Of a stretch of DNA of 64,000 bases, positions 26,774-34,761 are shown piece by piece. The translations under genes were made by a program, and so were the position numbers. The notes under the pieces are model-generated. The model ran no database searches, was not told where the DNA came from, and was given only the letters and a program-made list of their open reading frames with translations. Positions within the stretch are counted from its first letter, which is position 1, and each line of letters begins with the position of its first letter. Source of the DNA: an uncultured Metabacillus sp. (lineage in GTDB: Bacteria > Bacillota > Bacilli > Bacillales > Bacillaceae); assembly GCF_947503125.1 (NCBI RefSeq), contig NZ_CANNCR010000015.1, positions 28,788-92,787 of the forward strand, read 5' to 3'.

Positions 26774-26802
26774 TGTCAACTTATTTATTATTTCGGTTAA
26801 CA
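26774..26802 (-). promoter_or_regulatory. BirA (biotin repressor) operator overlapping the bioB promoter
   Basis: TGTTAAC-15 nt-GTTGACA on the minus strand, against the known BirA consensus TGTWAAC-N15-GTTWACA: one mismatch. The TTGACA inside the proximal half-site is a perfect -35, and TACCAT follows 18 bp later as a -10 candidate. Strong support for biotin-dependent repression of bioB. Confidence 0.75.
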
Positions 26803-26815
26803 TTTATGACAAATA

Positions 26816-26838
26816 AAGAGCTCACATATGGAGCTCTT
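26816..26838 (-). terminator. hairpin after the YjcZ-type gene
   Basis: AAGAGCTC / GAGCTCTT, 7-nt loop, then TTTATTTGT on the minus strand; 15 bp after the stop. Confidence 0.55.
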
Positions 26839-26852
26839 CAACTTTTGACTTT

Positions 26853-26969
26853 TTATACGTATGCCGCACCAACGATAATTAATAAGATGAAAAGAACTAC
26901 GATTAAAACAAAGCTATTTCCATACCCATATTGTCCGTAAGGATATCCATGATCATAGTAGCAATGCAT
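26853..26969 (-). CDS. YjcZ/SscA-type sporulation membrane peptide
   Basis: 38 residues: [20 protein letters not shown] followed by one membrane helix [18 protein letters not shown]. This layout (Gly/Tyr-rich head and a single hydrophobic tail ending near GAAY) is that of the YjcZ family, which includes the spore assembly factor SscA. ATG follows TGAGGAGTGAAAGAA. Likely expressed in sporulation. Confidence 0.75.
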   Translation of the reverse strand: MHCYYDHGYPYGQYGYGNSFVLIVVLFILLIIVGAAYV

Positions 26970-27069
26970 TTCTTTCACTCCTCATATACCTAAATTAGAA
27001 TTCACATTACTTTATGTCATGGGTGGGTTGTATGGTATGTGCATTCGCCCATTTTAAGTAAATTAAAAA

Positions 27070-27100
27070 GGGCTGCTTCTGTAAGTATAGAAACAACCCT
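27070..27100 (-). terminator. terminator after the VOC gene
   Basis: GGGTTGTTTCT / AGAAGCAGCCC with T5 on the minus strand, 22 bp after the stop. Confidence 0.65.
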
Positions 27101-27121
27101 ATTAAGACAACTTTTTCGTTT

Positions 27122-27499
27122 TTACTTCTCAAAAAACTCGATCCATTCTTGATCAGGTCCTCTAAAAAAGATGTATTTTGCGCCGTTTGGAAGAGTGGTA
27201 ATTTCTTTATTAATCCATTCAACCCCTGCACTATCAAGTCTTTTTTGTTCATCCTCAATATGATCAACTCTAAATGCGACATGATGAACCTTACCTTCGT
27301 CCGGAAGATCAGGATTATACCCTTCAATAAATTCAACAATAATTTCTCCATTTACTCCTAAAAATGCAAGATCCTTATCGCCATCAGTATGCATAAATCG
27401 ATCGATTAACTCAAGCCCAACGACTTCCTGATAAAATTGAATTGATTTTTCTATATTAGCAACTTGAATACCGACATGTTCAAAACCCAAAACCGCCAT
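27122..27499 (-). CDS. VOC-family (glyoxalase I-like) protein
   Basis: 125 residues from ATG 27499 (MAVLGFEHVGIQVANIEKSI) with GGGAG at suitable spacing; a longer frame begins 6 codons earlier at the ribosome binding site. Vicinal-oxygen-chelate fold: HVGIQV near the start, VHHVAFRVDHIEDEQKRL in the middle and RGPDQEWIEFFE at the end supply the metal residues His and Glu. May be a lactoylglutathione-lyase-like or bacillithiol-linked enzyme; substrate unknown. Confidence 0.8.
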   Translation of the reverse strand: MAVLGFEHVGIQVANIEKSIQFYQEVVGLELIDRFMHTDGDKDLAFLGVNGEIIVEFIEGYNPDLPDEGKVHHVAFRVDHIEDEQKRLDSAGVEWINKEITTLPNGAKYIFFRGPDQEWIEFFEK

Positions 27500-27555
27500 C
27501 TTATCATCTCCCATCATTTTAAGCTCTTTTTTTATCTATCAATAAAGAGTCCTTC

Positions 27556-28524
27556 TTACCTCTCTACCTGAAATAAAGAAACATATTTTCCATATCCCTC
27601 TTTTTCTAGATCTTCCTTCGGTATAAACTTTAATGCTGCTGAATTAATGCAGTAACGGAGCCCATTAGGTCCTGGTCCATCATTAAACACATGTCCTAAA
27701 TGAGAATCTGCTGTTTTACTTCTAACTTCTGTTCGAACCATCCCATGTGAGGTATCAAGTTTTTCAACTACTTCGAATTCTTGAATTGGTTTTGTAAAGC
27801 TTGGCCACCCACAGCCTGAGTCATATTTATCCTTTGAGCTGAATAACGGCTTTCCTGAGACAATGTCAACATAGATCCCTTCCCCTTTATGATTCCAAAA
27901 CTCATTATGGAAAGGGGGCTCAGTACCATTATTTTGAGTTACCTCATATTGCATTGGTGTTAAAGATTCTCTTAATTTCTTCTGATCTTTGCCTTTCCAA
28001 TGCTGCTCAATGAATTTGTCTCTTCCAGAGCCTGTTCGGTATTGCTTATACCTTATTGTATTTTTTTTATAAAAATCTTGATGATAATCTTCTGCCGGAT
28101 AAAACGGCTTTGCTTTAAGTATTTTCGTTACAACCGGCTTTGAAAAACGCCCGCTTGCTTCTAATTCCTGTTTTGATTCCTCAGCCAACTTTTTCTGTTC
28201 TGGAGAATGATAAAAAATCGCTGTTTTGTACGATTCTCCGCGATCAAAAAATTGACCGCCCGCATCTGTAGGGTCAATTTGCTGCCAGAATAATTGTAAT
28301 AGTTTTTCGTATGGGAAGAGATCAGGCTGAAAGGTAATTTGGACAGCCTCAAGATGACCAGTTGTATTAGAGCAAACTTCCTCATAAGTAGGATTTTCTT
28401 TATCACCGCCTGTATAACCGGATATCACACTTACAATCCCTGGCAGCTCATCAAAGGGCTGCACCATACACCAAAAGCATCCCCCTGCAAATGTTGCAAG
28501 TTCAAGCTTATCACTATTCATCAT
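27556..28524 (-). CDS. msrAB: fused methionine sulfoxide reductase MsrA-MsrB
   Basis: 322 residues from ATG 28524 behind AAGGGGGC. The MsrA domain (about 1-170) has GGCFWCM with catalytic Cys16, reducing Met-S-sulfoxide. The MsrB domain (about 180-322) ends RYCINSAAL with its catalytic Cys, reducing Met-R-sulfoxide. The linker before MsrB ([18 protein letters not shown]) is typical of a stand-alone Bacillus MsrB start, so the fusion looks like joining of the two neighbouring genes msrA and msrB of B. subtilis. No lipobox or signal peptide, so cytoplasmic. MsrB lacks the zinc CxxC pairs. Confidence 0.93.
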   Translation of the reverse strand: MMNSDKLELATFAGGCFWCMVQPFDELPGIVSVISGYTGGDKENPTYEEVCSNTTGHLEAVQITFQPDLFPYEKLLQLFWQQIDPTDAGGQFFDRGESYKTAIFYHSPEQKKLAEESKQELEASGRFSKPVVTKILKAKPFYPAEDYHQDFYKKNTIRYKQYRTGSGRDKFIEQHWKGKDQKKLRESLTPMQYEVTQNNGTEPPFHNEFWNHKGEGIYVDIVSGKPLFSSKDKYDSGCGWPSFTKPIQEFEVVEKLDTSHGMVRTEVRSKTADSHLGHVFNDGPGPNGLRYCINSAALKFIPKEDLEKEGYGKYVSLFQVER

Positions 28525-28763
28525 TGTGAAATGCCCCCTTCTTTTACTCATTGTCCTTATTATATAGCAAGATATAAAACGGATGGAAGTAAACTGTTTG
28601 ATTAGATTATAGTGCGATTTATCAGATGTTCACGGTGAGTTCGTAAAACTACCCGTATAAATGAAGGAAATCAACTTTGTAAAACGTAAATACAACTTGA
28701 CACATCTAAAATCATTCCTTAGTCTAAAAAAAAGAATATTTTGTAGGTTCGGAGGAAATAAGC

Positions 28764-29186
28764 TTGAAAAGTCGTCAAGATAAAATGTATGAAATGGAAG
28801 CACTTATGCGCCTTGTATACAGAAAATTACGTCAGGATATGAATCTTGTTTATGAAAACGAAATGTCAAGAAATGAATTTTTTATATTAAAAACCCTTTA
28901 CGAACAAGGGTCCAAAAAATCATCTGATTTATCAAAAATGTTAAATGTTTCTGCTTCCCACATTACAGCAGTAACTGATTCTTTAATTGAAAAAAACTGG
29001 ATTCAGCGCGTCCGCTCTGTTCAAGATAGAAGAATTGTCGATCTTCACTTAACTGATGAAGGAAAAATTACTTTGGAATTATTTGAAAAAAAGAAAACGG
29101 ACTTTTTATTAGAAAAATTTAATGACTTTAATGACCAAGACATCGAGAACTTTATTACCTTATTTAATAAATTATTGAAGGCGTAA
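28764..29186 (+). CDS. ypoP: MarR-family regulator (YpoP-like)
   Basis: 140 residues, winged helix: MSRNEFFILKTLYEQGSKKS, recognition helix LNVSASHITAVTDSLIEKNW, wing VQDRRIVDLHLTDEGK. One expects a dimeric repressor. TTG start at 28764 behind GGAGGAAATAAGC. It is divergent from msrAB, as ypoP neighbours msrA/msrB in B. subtilis; the name rests on that synteny. No Cys in the sensing helices, so not an obvious OhrR-type thiol sensor. Confidence 0.7.
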   Translation: MKSRQDKMYEMEALMRLVYRKLRQDMNLVYENEMSRNEFFILKTLYEQGSKKSSDLSKMLNVSASHITAVTDSLIEKNWIQRVRSVQDRRIVDLHLTDEGKITLELFEKKKTDFLLEKFNDFNDQDIENFITLFNKLLKA

Positions 29187-29205
29187 TAGGTATACAAAAA
29201 CTAAT

Positions 29206-29254
29206 AACGATAGCTGCTGCCATATTAGGGGTTTTGACAGTCGCTATCGTTTTT
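29206..29254 (+). terminator. terminator after ypoP
   Basis: AACGATAGC / GCTATCGTT with a long loop and T5; 20 bp after the stop. Confidence 0.6.
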
Positions 29255-29315
29255 ATACATATTTTCCGCGATTATACACATGCTAGTTTGTAAAATACTA
29301 GGAGGTGTAATAAAT

Positions 29316-29561
29316 ATGCCGGCTCCATACTTATGCCCAAACTGCAAAACAAATCGTTCACGATTCAATATAATTGAACAACATGTTAAATCAGTAAAAT
29401 TAAATCCGCAAACAGGAGACATTGTGGAGGAATTGGAGCAAGGAACACTGGACCCCTTTCATGTAACTTATAAAGGGCCAGAATACAGAATTCAATGCGG
29501 TGTATGCGGTCTTATTGAGGATGAGCTTTCATTTATAAAAAGAGCTCAACTTAATCAATAA
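29316..29561 (+). CDS. 81-aa zinc-ribbon hypothetical protein
   Basis: ATG at 29316 behind CTAGGAGGTGTAATAAAT (the frame also opens further upstream without a ribosome binding site). MPAPYLCPNCKTNRSRFN opens with one Cys pair, and QCGVCGLIEDE near the C-terminus gives the second, a split zinc ribbon. Soluble, small, function unknown. Confidence 0.7.
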   Translation: MPAPYLCPNCKTNRSRFNIIEQHVKSVKLNPQTGDIVEELEQGTLDPFHVTYKGPEYRIQCGVCGLIEDELSFIKRAQLNQ

Positions 29562-29566
29562 GGACA

Positions 29567-29613
29567 AGAGAAAGTGGCAGCTCTTTTCTCATTAGAGAAG
29601 CCACTCTCTTTTT
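29567..29613 (+). terminator. terminator after the zinc-ribbon gene
   Basis: AGAGAAAGTGGC / GCCACTCTCT arms around an inner AGCTCTTTTC...TAGAGAA hairpin, then T6. Confidence 0.65.
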
Positions 29614-29616
29614 TGT

Positions 29617-29748
29617 TTATTCACTATTTTGAGTTGAATTAAAAAACAATTGTTTATCACTTTTTTCATTTTGTTTCATTATCGGCTTTTTCTCTTTTCC
29701 CATCTTTCCATCAGACTCGTAACTGAAGTTAGCGATCTTTTTAGTCAA
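29617..29748 (-). CDS. 43-aa hydrophilic microprotein
   Basis: TTG start at 29748 behind an excellent TAGGAGGGGTTGTT: MTKKIANFSYESDGKMGKEK, ending QLFFNSTQNSE. Lys/Asn/Ser/Gln-rich, no Cys, no membrane segment; spore-protein-like composition. Supported mainly by its ribosome binding site, so moderate confidence. Confidence 0.5.
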   Translation of the reverse strand: MTKKIANFSYESDGKMGKEKKPIMKQNEKSDKQLFFNSTQNSE

Positions 29749-30053
29749 AACAACCCCTCCTAGAAAAGTGTTACCTTCATTTTTTCCAGCTCATAGAAAA
29801 ATATGTTTCGAAATTTTTTATATTGCTACCTATGACTACTGACTGATTATAAGCGATAGTAACAACCATTTTACCTACTTTTACAATAATTTACTGTAAA
29901 TAGTATTAACAAATTTTAACTTTATTTAAAGTTTTTAAAGAGTATGTACAGATTTTGTAAAAACCGTATACTTCCTGAAAATTTCAATTATTATTAGATT
30001 GAGCCAGCTGGTTCAAAAAAGATTACTCATTCGTTACATGGGAGGAAAAAACA
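29749..30053. other. intergenic region before the acidic lipoprotein gene
   Basis: About 305 bp, very AT-rich, divergent between the 43-aa gene and the lipoprotein gene. I see no open frame with a ribosome binding site and no clear dyad; it should contain both promoters. Confidence 0.4.
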
Positions 30054-30248
30054 ATGAAAAAAAGCTTATTATTAAAAGTCGGAGCATCATTACTTGCTGT
30101 ATTTTTAATGGCTGCATGTAACAACACAGAGGAAACTGATACTGAAAACACAAACACAGAAGAAACTGAAGAAGGCGCTGAAACTGAGGAAGGAACAGAA
30201 ACTGAAGAAGGCGCTGAAACTGAGACAACAGAAGAAGAAGCTCAATAA
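30054..30248 (+). CDS. acidic Thr/Glu-repeat lipoprotein
   Basis: 64 residues. A lipoprotein signal (MKKSLLLKVGASLLAVFLMAAC, lipidated Cys22) is followed by a low-complexity tail made only of Glu, Thr, Asn, Asp, Gly and Ala, with near-repeats of EEGAETEEGTETE. After processing it would be a disordered polyanionic tether on the membrane surface. ATG follows GGGAGGAAAAAACA. Function unknown; repeat length may vary between strains. Confidence 0.75.
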   Translation: MKKSLLLKVGASLLAVFLMAACNNTEETDTENTNTEETEEGAETEEGTETEEGAETETTEEEAQ

Positions 30249-30271
30249 TAATTATACTTAATATCAAAAAT

Positions 30272-30314
30272 GGGCTATCTCAACATAAAGGTCATACCTT
30301 CTTTGAGACAGCCC
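30272..30314. terminator. bidirectional hairpin of the GGCTGTCTCAAA family
   Basis: GGGCTATCTCAA...AAAGG / CCTTCTTTGAGACAGCCC. Lies between the lipoprotein gene (+) and ypmT (-). Confidence 0.65.
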
Positions 30315-30319
30315 GTTCT

Positions 30320-30514
30320 TCAACCATTGTTTTTTTGTTTCTCATCCTTCATATGCCATAAATAGATAGCAATACTTAAAAATAGTGTACTATATCCAAT
30401 ATTCAAATATACTTCATCCATATTTTCTGCTACAAATTGCTGATAAGCAAATCCGCCAAAAATGATTGAAATTAAGATCGCTACCATCCCGAATAATACA
30501 AACTTATTTTTCAT
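30320..30514 (-). CDS. ypmT: small two-helix membrane protein YpmT-like
   Basis: 64 residues from ATG 30514 (MKNKFVLFGMVAILISIIFG) with GGGGGATTCTTA upstream. Two membrane helices separated by YQQFVAENMDEVYLNIGY, and a charged C-terminus KDEKQKNNG. Same size as B. subtilis YpmT and located at the same end of the ypm cluster. Function unknown. Confidence 0.6.
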   Translation of the reverse strand: MKNKFVLFGMVAILISIIFGGFAYQQFVAENMDEVYLNIGYSTLFLSIAIYLWHMKDEKQKNNG

Positions 30515-30625
30515 TAAGAATCCCCCTATCATTATTTATATGCCAAAAGTGTCTTTATTTGATTAGTATGAACTGCAAAAAACAATCACTATTCACATAA
30601 GATGAAAATGAAACAAATAATCAAT

Positions 30626-31744
30626 CTATTTTTTCTCTGCTATTATTTTAGCTTGATCATTTTCATAAGCTACTTCATAGTTCATCTTATAGGTTTTCGT
30701 CACTTGTTCTTTGCCATTTTGCTCTTTTGCCGTTAAGGTTGTTTTAACAATAATGTGATTTTCCTTCATCTCTGTCTTAAGATCCATAATACTTATTGAA
30801 ATAGTATTCAAATATCGTCTGCGAAATGTATCATAATCCATATTTGTTTGCCATTTGCTCCCTAACAACGAGTATGCTGTAACAAAATCACGATAATGGA
30901 TACTTTCAATAAAATAGGTTACTAAGTAATCGGCTGTATCTTGCATTTCATTTTCATCTATTTCAGTTGAAACGTCAACCGTTGATGAAGCTGGAAGATT
31001 TTTCATCGGGGTTTCAGACCAGCTATTAACGAGCGGTAAGACCGAACTTATTGGAATGCTAAACCCAATGCTTCCTTGCTCAATACGAGCGGAATTTATT
31101 CCAACCACCATCCCCGTTTTACGGTCTATTAATGGACCGCCGCTATTGCCTGGAGCGATCGGGGCTGAAATTTGATAGACATTTTCATATACATATGGTT
31201 CTACATGTAATTCTCTGTCAGTCCCGCTGATAATTCCGGTAGTCACTGTATTTTGGAAACCAAGGGGACTGCCTAAAGCCAATATTTCATCACCAATTTC
31301 AAGCTTTAAACCCGGTGATAATAGCAGGGGATCCGTTTCTTTTAAACCATCCACACGTACAACCGCAACATCTGTTTCTGTGCTCATCCCAATTACTTTT
31401 CCTACAAACCCTTTTGCATCTGTCGTTCTAATTTTTACAGTCTTTGCACCATTAATGACATGAGCATTTGTAATGATATCGCCTTTGTTATTATATAAAA
31501 AACCTGACCCCACAGATCCGTCATCTAATTCCACCATAACAACCTTTTTCTGAGCCTCACGAATAATTTCCTTTAAATCAGGAATTGCTTGTTCATTTTC
31601 CAAAAAATCATCATTCTTTAGAAGCAAGGATTCGCTAAATACCTGTTTAGCCATTTTATCTTTTATATATAAAACACCGATACCGCCACATATCCATATA
31701 AAAGCCGACAGACAAATACTAATTACTAAAAGCTTTTTATTCAT
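30626..31744 (-). CDS. membrane-anchored trypsin-like serine protease (HtrA-like, no PDZ)
   Basis: 372 residues: one N-terminal membrane helix (about 5-27), then a trypsin-2 domain with the triad His95 (ITNAHVI), Asp125 (TDVAVVRV) and Ser201 (APGNSGGPL). The C-terminal 110 residues are not PDZ; they look like a small NTF2-like alpha/beta domain (RDFVTAYSLLGSKWQTNMDY...). Expected outside the membrane. The ATG lies right after the stop of the upstream zinc-ribbon protein gene, so the two work as a pair. Confidence 0.85.
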   Translation of the reverse strand: MNKKLLVISICLSAFIWICGGIGVLYIKDKMAKQVFSESLLLKNDDFLENEQAIPDLKEIIREAQKKVVMVELDDGSVGSGFLYNNKGDIITNAHVINGAKTVKIRTTDAKGFVGKVIGMSTETDVAVVRVDGLKETDPLLLSPGLKLEIGDEILALGSPLGFQNTVTTGIISGTDRELHVEPYVYENVYQISAPIAPGNSGGPLIDRKTGMVVGINSARIEQGSIGFSIPISSVLPLVNSWSETPMKNLPASSTVDVSTEIDENEMQDTADYLVTYFIESIHYRDFVTAYSLLGSKWQTNMDYDTFRRRYLNTISISIMDLKTEMKENHIIVKTTLTAKEQNGKEQVTKTYKMNYEVAYENDQAKIIAEKK

Positions 31745-31747
31745 AAA

Positions 31748-32908
31748 TTATCCTTTCTTCTCTTCTAGCAGCCAGGATATGTTCGTTATTTCTACTTTCG
31801 CATTTTCTTTTACAGAATATGTGACATGCTCAAAATCACCTGATTGACCAGGTTCTAGTTTATTCGGAAAGACATTTGTTTTACCAGACTCCAGCTTTTT
31901 CCCATTTTCGTCCAAAACGTTAAATTCAATCACGATCGAATGAACGGTCTCGGTTCCACTATTTTTCACCTTTCCATTTATATACGCATCACCGTATTTA
32001 TCAACATTTACTTTACTTGTTGTTAATTGAACTGCTTTCGTCAGATTTCGTTCTTCTTCCTTTTTAGCAGCAAGCATTGCTTTTTCGATTCGCTCCTGCT
32101 CCGCTTTTTCAAAAGATGTTTTTTCAGCAATGACTCTCTCTTTTAACGATAATAGCTTTTCATTGTTAACCACATATTCAAGTGCTTCCTCAATTACTCT
32201 TACAGCTTGATTAAAATGCTTGTCCTCTAGACGTTTCTCAGCCTCTGTAGCACTAATCGTCACCATCTTCGTATAAATTTGCTGTTTTAACTCAGATGCT
32301 TCTGAAAGCTCTAATGTATATAAGGTAGACAATTTAGCAGCAAGTTCATCAATTGTCGTAAGTTTATTTATTTCCTCTTTTATTTCGCCTACCGTAACAC
32401 TTGTTTCAACTTGTTGAATATCCTGTGAAAGACTAATAAATAACGGTGATTGATTACTTTGATCAACCTGGTTCTTTAATACATTAATTTCGCTTTTAGC
32501 AGCAGCAAATTGTTCATTCATTATTTTCTTTTCTACTGCATCTAGTTCTTCTTTTAGCTCTTTTATTACAAGAATCATTTCTTTATCCTGTATTAATATT
32601 TCGTAATCATTACGATATGAGAGGCCGTTTTCGATATAGCGTAACGCTTTATCGAACTCTCCTGCTAAAGCTGCTTCCTCTCCTTTTTCTTGAAAGGCGA
32701 TCACCTTCGCATTTACTTTCATTTCATATAGTTTCGTAGTATAAAGAATTATAATGACAAGAATAAAACTTAGTAATGGTAGGAGATATTGTAGTCTTTT
32801 TAATTTTTTCGCTTTTGGATCATCCGGTTTGCTGAGCGGTTTTCCACAATGATAACAGTAATTAGCATTGGCTTCGATACGATTGGCCCCACAGTTTGTA
32901 CAAAACAT
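31748..32908 (-). CDS. zinc-ribbon membrane protein with coiled coil and FxLYD domain
   Basis: 386 residues in four parts: an N-terminal zinc ribbon (Cys3, Cys6, Cys18, Cys21), one membrane helix (about 40-61), a long Lys/Glu/Gln coiled-coil region with TPR-like repeats (about 68-275), and a C-terminal FxLYD beta-sandwich (DAYINGKVKNSGTETVHSIV). Topology predicts the ribbon inside and the rest outside. It is 3 bp upstream of the trypsin-like protease. Possibly senses or presents substrates to it; that is inference. Confidence 0.8.
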   Translation of the reverse strand: MFCTNCGANRIEANANYCYHCGKPLSKPDDPKAKKLKRLQYLLPLLSFILVIIILYTTKLYEMKVNAKVIAFQEKGEEAALAGEFDKALRYIENGLSYRNDYEILIQDKEMILVIKELKEELDAVEKKIMNEQFAAAKSEINVLKNQVDQSNQSPLFISLSQDIQQVETSVTVGEIKEEINKLTTIDELAAKLSTLYTLELSEASELKQQIYTKMVTISATEAEKRLEDKHFNQAVRVIEEALEYVVNNEKLLSLKERVIAEKTSFEKAEQERIEKAMLAAKKEEERNLTKAVQLTTSKVNVDKYGDAYINGKVKNSGTETVHSIVIEFNVLDENGKKLESGKTNVFPNKLEPGQSGDFEHVTYSVKENAKVEITNISWLLEEKKG

Positions 32909-33151
32909 AAAAAACCCTCCTCTTTTCTGTGGTAAAAGGGATGGAGCACCTTATCTAGTAAAAGCATATAGACAAGTTAAGAAAATGATCATACTTTTAG
33001 AGTGACAACTTCTGTTTACCCGCCTATTCAAAAGAATAACCACCATGCATTGGCTTATTTTTAAGTATACATGTTTTACCAGAGTCATTCTAGGCTGAAC
33101 ATAGAGGGTATTTCGAATCATTTATGATCATGTGTATTTGTAACTAGTTTT

Positions 33152-33186
33152 AACTACCGCTAGGGCCAACATCAATTATGTTAGCC
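33152..33186 (-). terminator. hairpin after ypmS
   Basis: AGGGCTAACAT / ATGTTGGCCCT, 5-nt loop, just past the ypmS stop; T tract weak, so it may be an RNA-end stabiliser. Confidence 0.45.
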
Positions 33187-33188
33187 CT

Positions 33189-33767
33189 TTAAGGCAATGG
33201 CACTAACAGTTGAAAGGTAATATCGTCCTCTTTTAAATTAAAGCTTTCTGCACGGGCGCTCAGGCCATTTTTTAACGTTAACTGATCTAGATTAATATCT
33301 ATTATTTTTTTCCCTGAGTCAATCACCACATAGTCAGGGAGGTCATAATTTGTGTTCATATATTTTAATACATATGAAACAGGCAATTTTAACCTGCCAA
33401 TTGAAAGTTCTTTGACAAACAACTGCATATTCCCGTCAGGTTTAACGATCGGTTCGAGAATTAATGCCATATTTATATCTTTATTAAATGCATTTATTAC
33501 TCCATACACATTGACATTTTCTTTTAGTTCTACGCGATATTGTAAGTTCTCTTGATCTGTCTCTTCTTCTAAGTAATGATTAATTAAATCTGTTAACGAT
33601 TTTTTGTCAGTACTTATTAAAAAAGGCACCGCTATCTCTTCTTTATCAGCATGATTTACTTTTTCAGATGGCTTTTGACTAGGAATAAATAATAAAGACG
33701 TGATCAAAAGAACGAACAATAAATTTATAACAAGTAAGATAAAAAACGATAATTTCCATTTATTCAT
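33189..33767 (-). CDS. ypmS: YpmS (DUF2140) membrane-anchored protein
   Basis: 192 residues from ATG 33767 (MNKWKLSFFILLVINLLFVL); the frame also opens at a TTG 8 codons earlier. One N-terminal membrane helix, then an exported beta-rich domain with SIGRLKLPVSYVLKYM and LPDYVVIDSGKKIIDINL, typical of DUF2140. It starts 7 bp after ypmR. Function unknown. Confidence 0.8.
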   Translation of the reverse strand: MNKWKLSFFILLVINLLFVLLITSLLFIPSQKPSEKVNHADKEEIAVPFLISTDKKSLTDLINHYLEEETDQENLQYRVELKENVNVYGVINAFNKDINMALILEPIVKPDGNMQLFVKELSIGRLKLPVSYVLKYMNTNYDLPDYVVIDSGKKIIDINLDQLTLKNGLSARAESFNLKEDDITFQLLVPLP

Positions 33768-33774
33768 AGGATAC

Positions 33775-34581
33775 TCACTCTTTTCCGCCAATTAAATCTT
33801 GGTCAAGACCCTCAATCTTTAATGTATTATACACTCTATCTGCTATTAAGGAATACCCGATTTCGTTTGGATGAAACTCGTCTTTATAAAGCAGCCTTTC
33901 ATCCGATTCTGTTGAAAATATTTGTTCAACAGAAACAAAGACAGCCCTATCATCATTTTTCATGATTTCCTGTGTGGTTGTATTCCATTCTTTTATAATT
34001 GTATCGATTTCCGGTAACTGTGGCAGCATATATTTAAAAGGATTATATAGGCCTACATAAATTATCAATGCTGAAGAATTTAGTTTGCGTAAAGAAGTGT
34101 AAATATCCTTAAATCTACTTTCATAGTTTTTTTGTTCTTTTCGAAAAGGTTCAAAATCAAGAGAAAAAATATTATTTCGAACAACTTTCATTATATCATT
34201 TCCACCAATTGTCATTAGGATTATATTTGCATCTTTTATACTTGCAATCACTTTTTCGTCCTTAAGCTTGCGGCGAAGATCGCTTGTTTTATGCCCTCTT
34301 ACACCATAATTTTCTATTGATACCTCTTTAATATCATCCTGTTGTTCTAATTTTTTCGTTACCATCCCAACATAGCCGCCGCTATTTGATTCATCCCCTA
34401 CTCCTTTCGTTAACGAATCCCCAATCCCAACTACTTTTATCGTCTTAGGAATGAACTCTTCAGCAGGTTGCGCTTTCGTTGTTAGGGAAGATGGTTTCGA
34501 TTCCAACTTCGCGCTTTGTTCAGACACACAACTTGTTAAAAACAAACAGATCAAACATAGTGTAATAAGTTTTCGAATCAT
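33775..34581 (-). CDS. ypmR: SGNH/GDSL-type lipoprotein esterase YpmR
   Basis: 268 residues. Lipobox LFLTSC with Cys18. SGNH hydrolase blocks: GIGDSLTKG (Ser56 nucleophile), GGHKTS/GVRG region, GGNDIM, and DEFHPN with the catalytic Asp and His. Surface-exposed lipase or esterase of unknown substrate. ATG follows AAGGTGATCGC. Conserved neighbour of ypmS and ypmQ. Confidence 0.88.
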   Translation of the reverse strand: MIRKLITLCLICLFLTSCVSEQSAKLESKPSSLTTKAQPAEEFIPKTIKVVGIGDSLTKGVGDESNSGGYVGMVTKKLEQQDDIKEVSIENYGVRGHKTSDLRRKLKDEKVIASIKDANIILMTIGGNDIMKVVRNNIFSLDFEPFRKEQKNYESRFKDIYTSLRKLNSSALIIYVGLYNPFKYMLPQLPEIDTIIKEWNTTTQEIMKNDDRAVFVSVEQIFSTESDERLLYKDEFHPNEIGYSLIADRVYNTLKIEGLDQDLIGGKE

Positions 34582-34636
34582 GCGATCACCTTGGTTTTTA
34601 GTCTAGGGACCAATTATATCATTATATGAAGTTTTA

Positions 34637-34755
34637 AGGCTGTCTCAAATGGGTCTGACACTCCAGCAAACACAAATATATGGAATTCCAACCACTTAGA
34701 TTTCTATATATTGTGTTAAAAGGATTTAATCCATTGGTTATGTAATAGCCTCAAT
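34637..34755. repeat. degenerate member of the GGCTGTCTC / GGGTCTGAC palindromic family
   Basis: GGCTGTCTCAAATGGGTCTG at the left, a core inverted repeat AACACAAATATATGGAATT / AATTTCTATATATTGTGTT-like at about 34669-34717, and a decayed right end with AATAGCCT. The core matches that of the copies at 42763 and 55910. Confidence 0.65.
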
Positions 34756-34761
34756 TGATTT

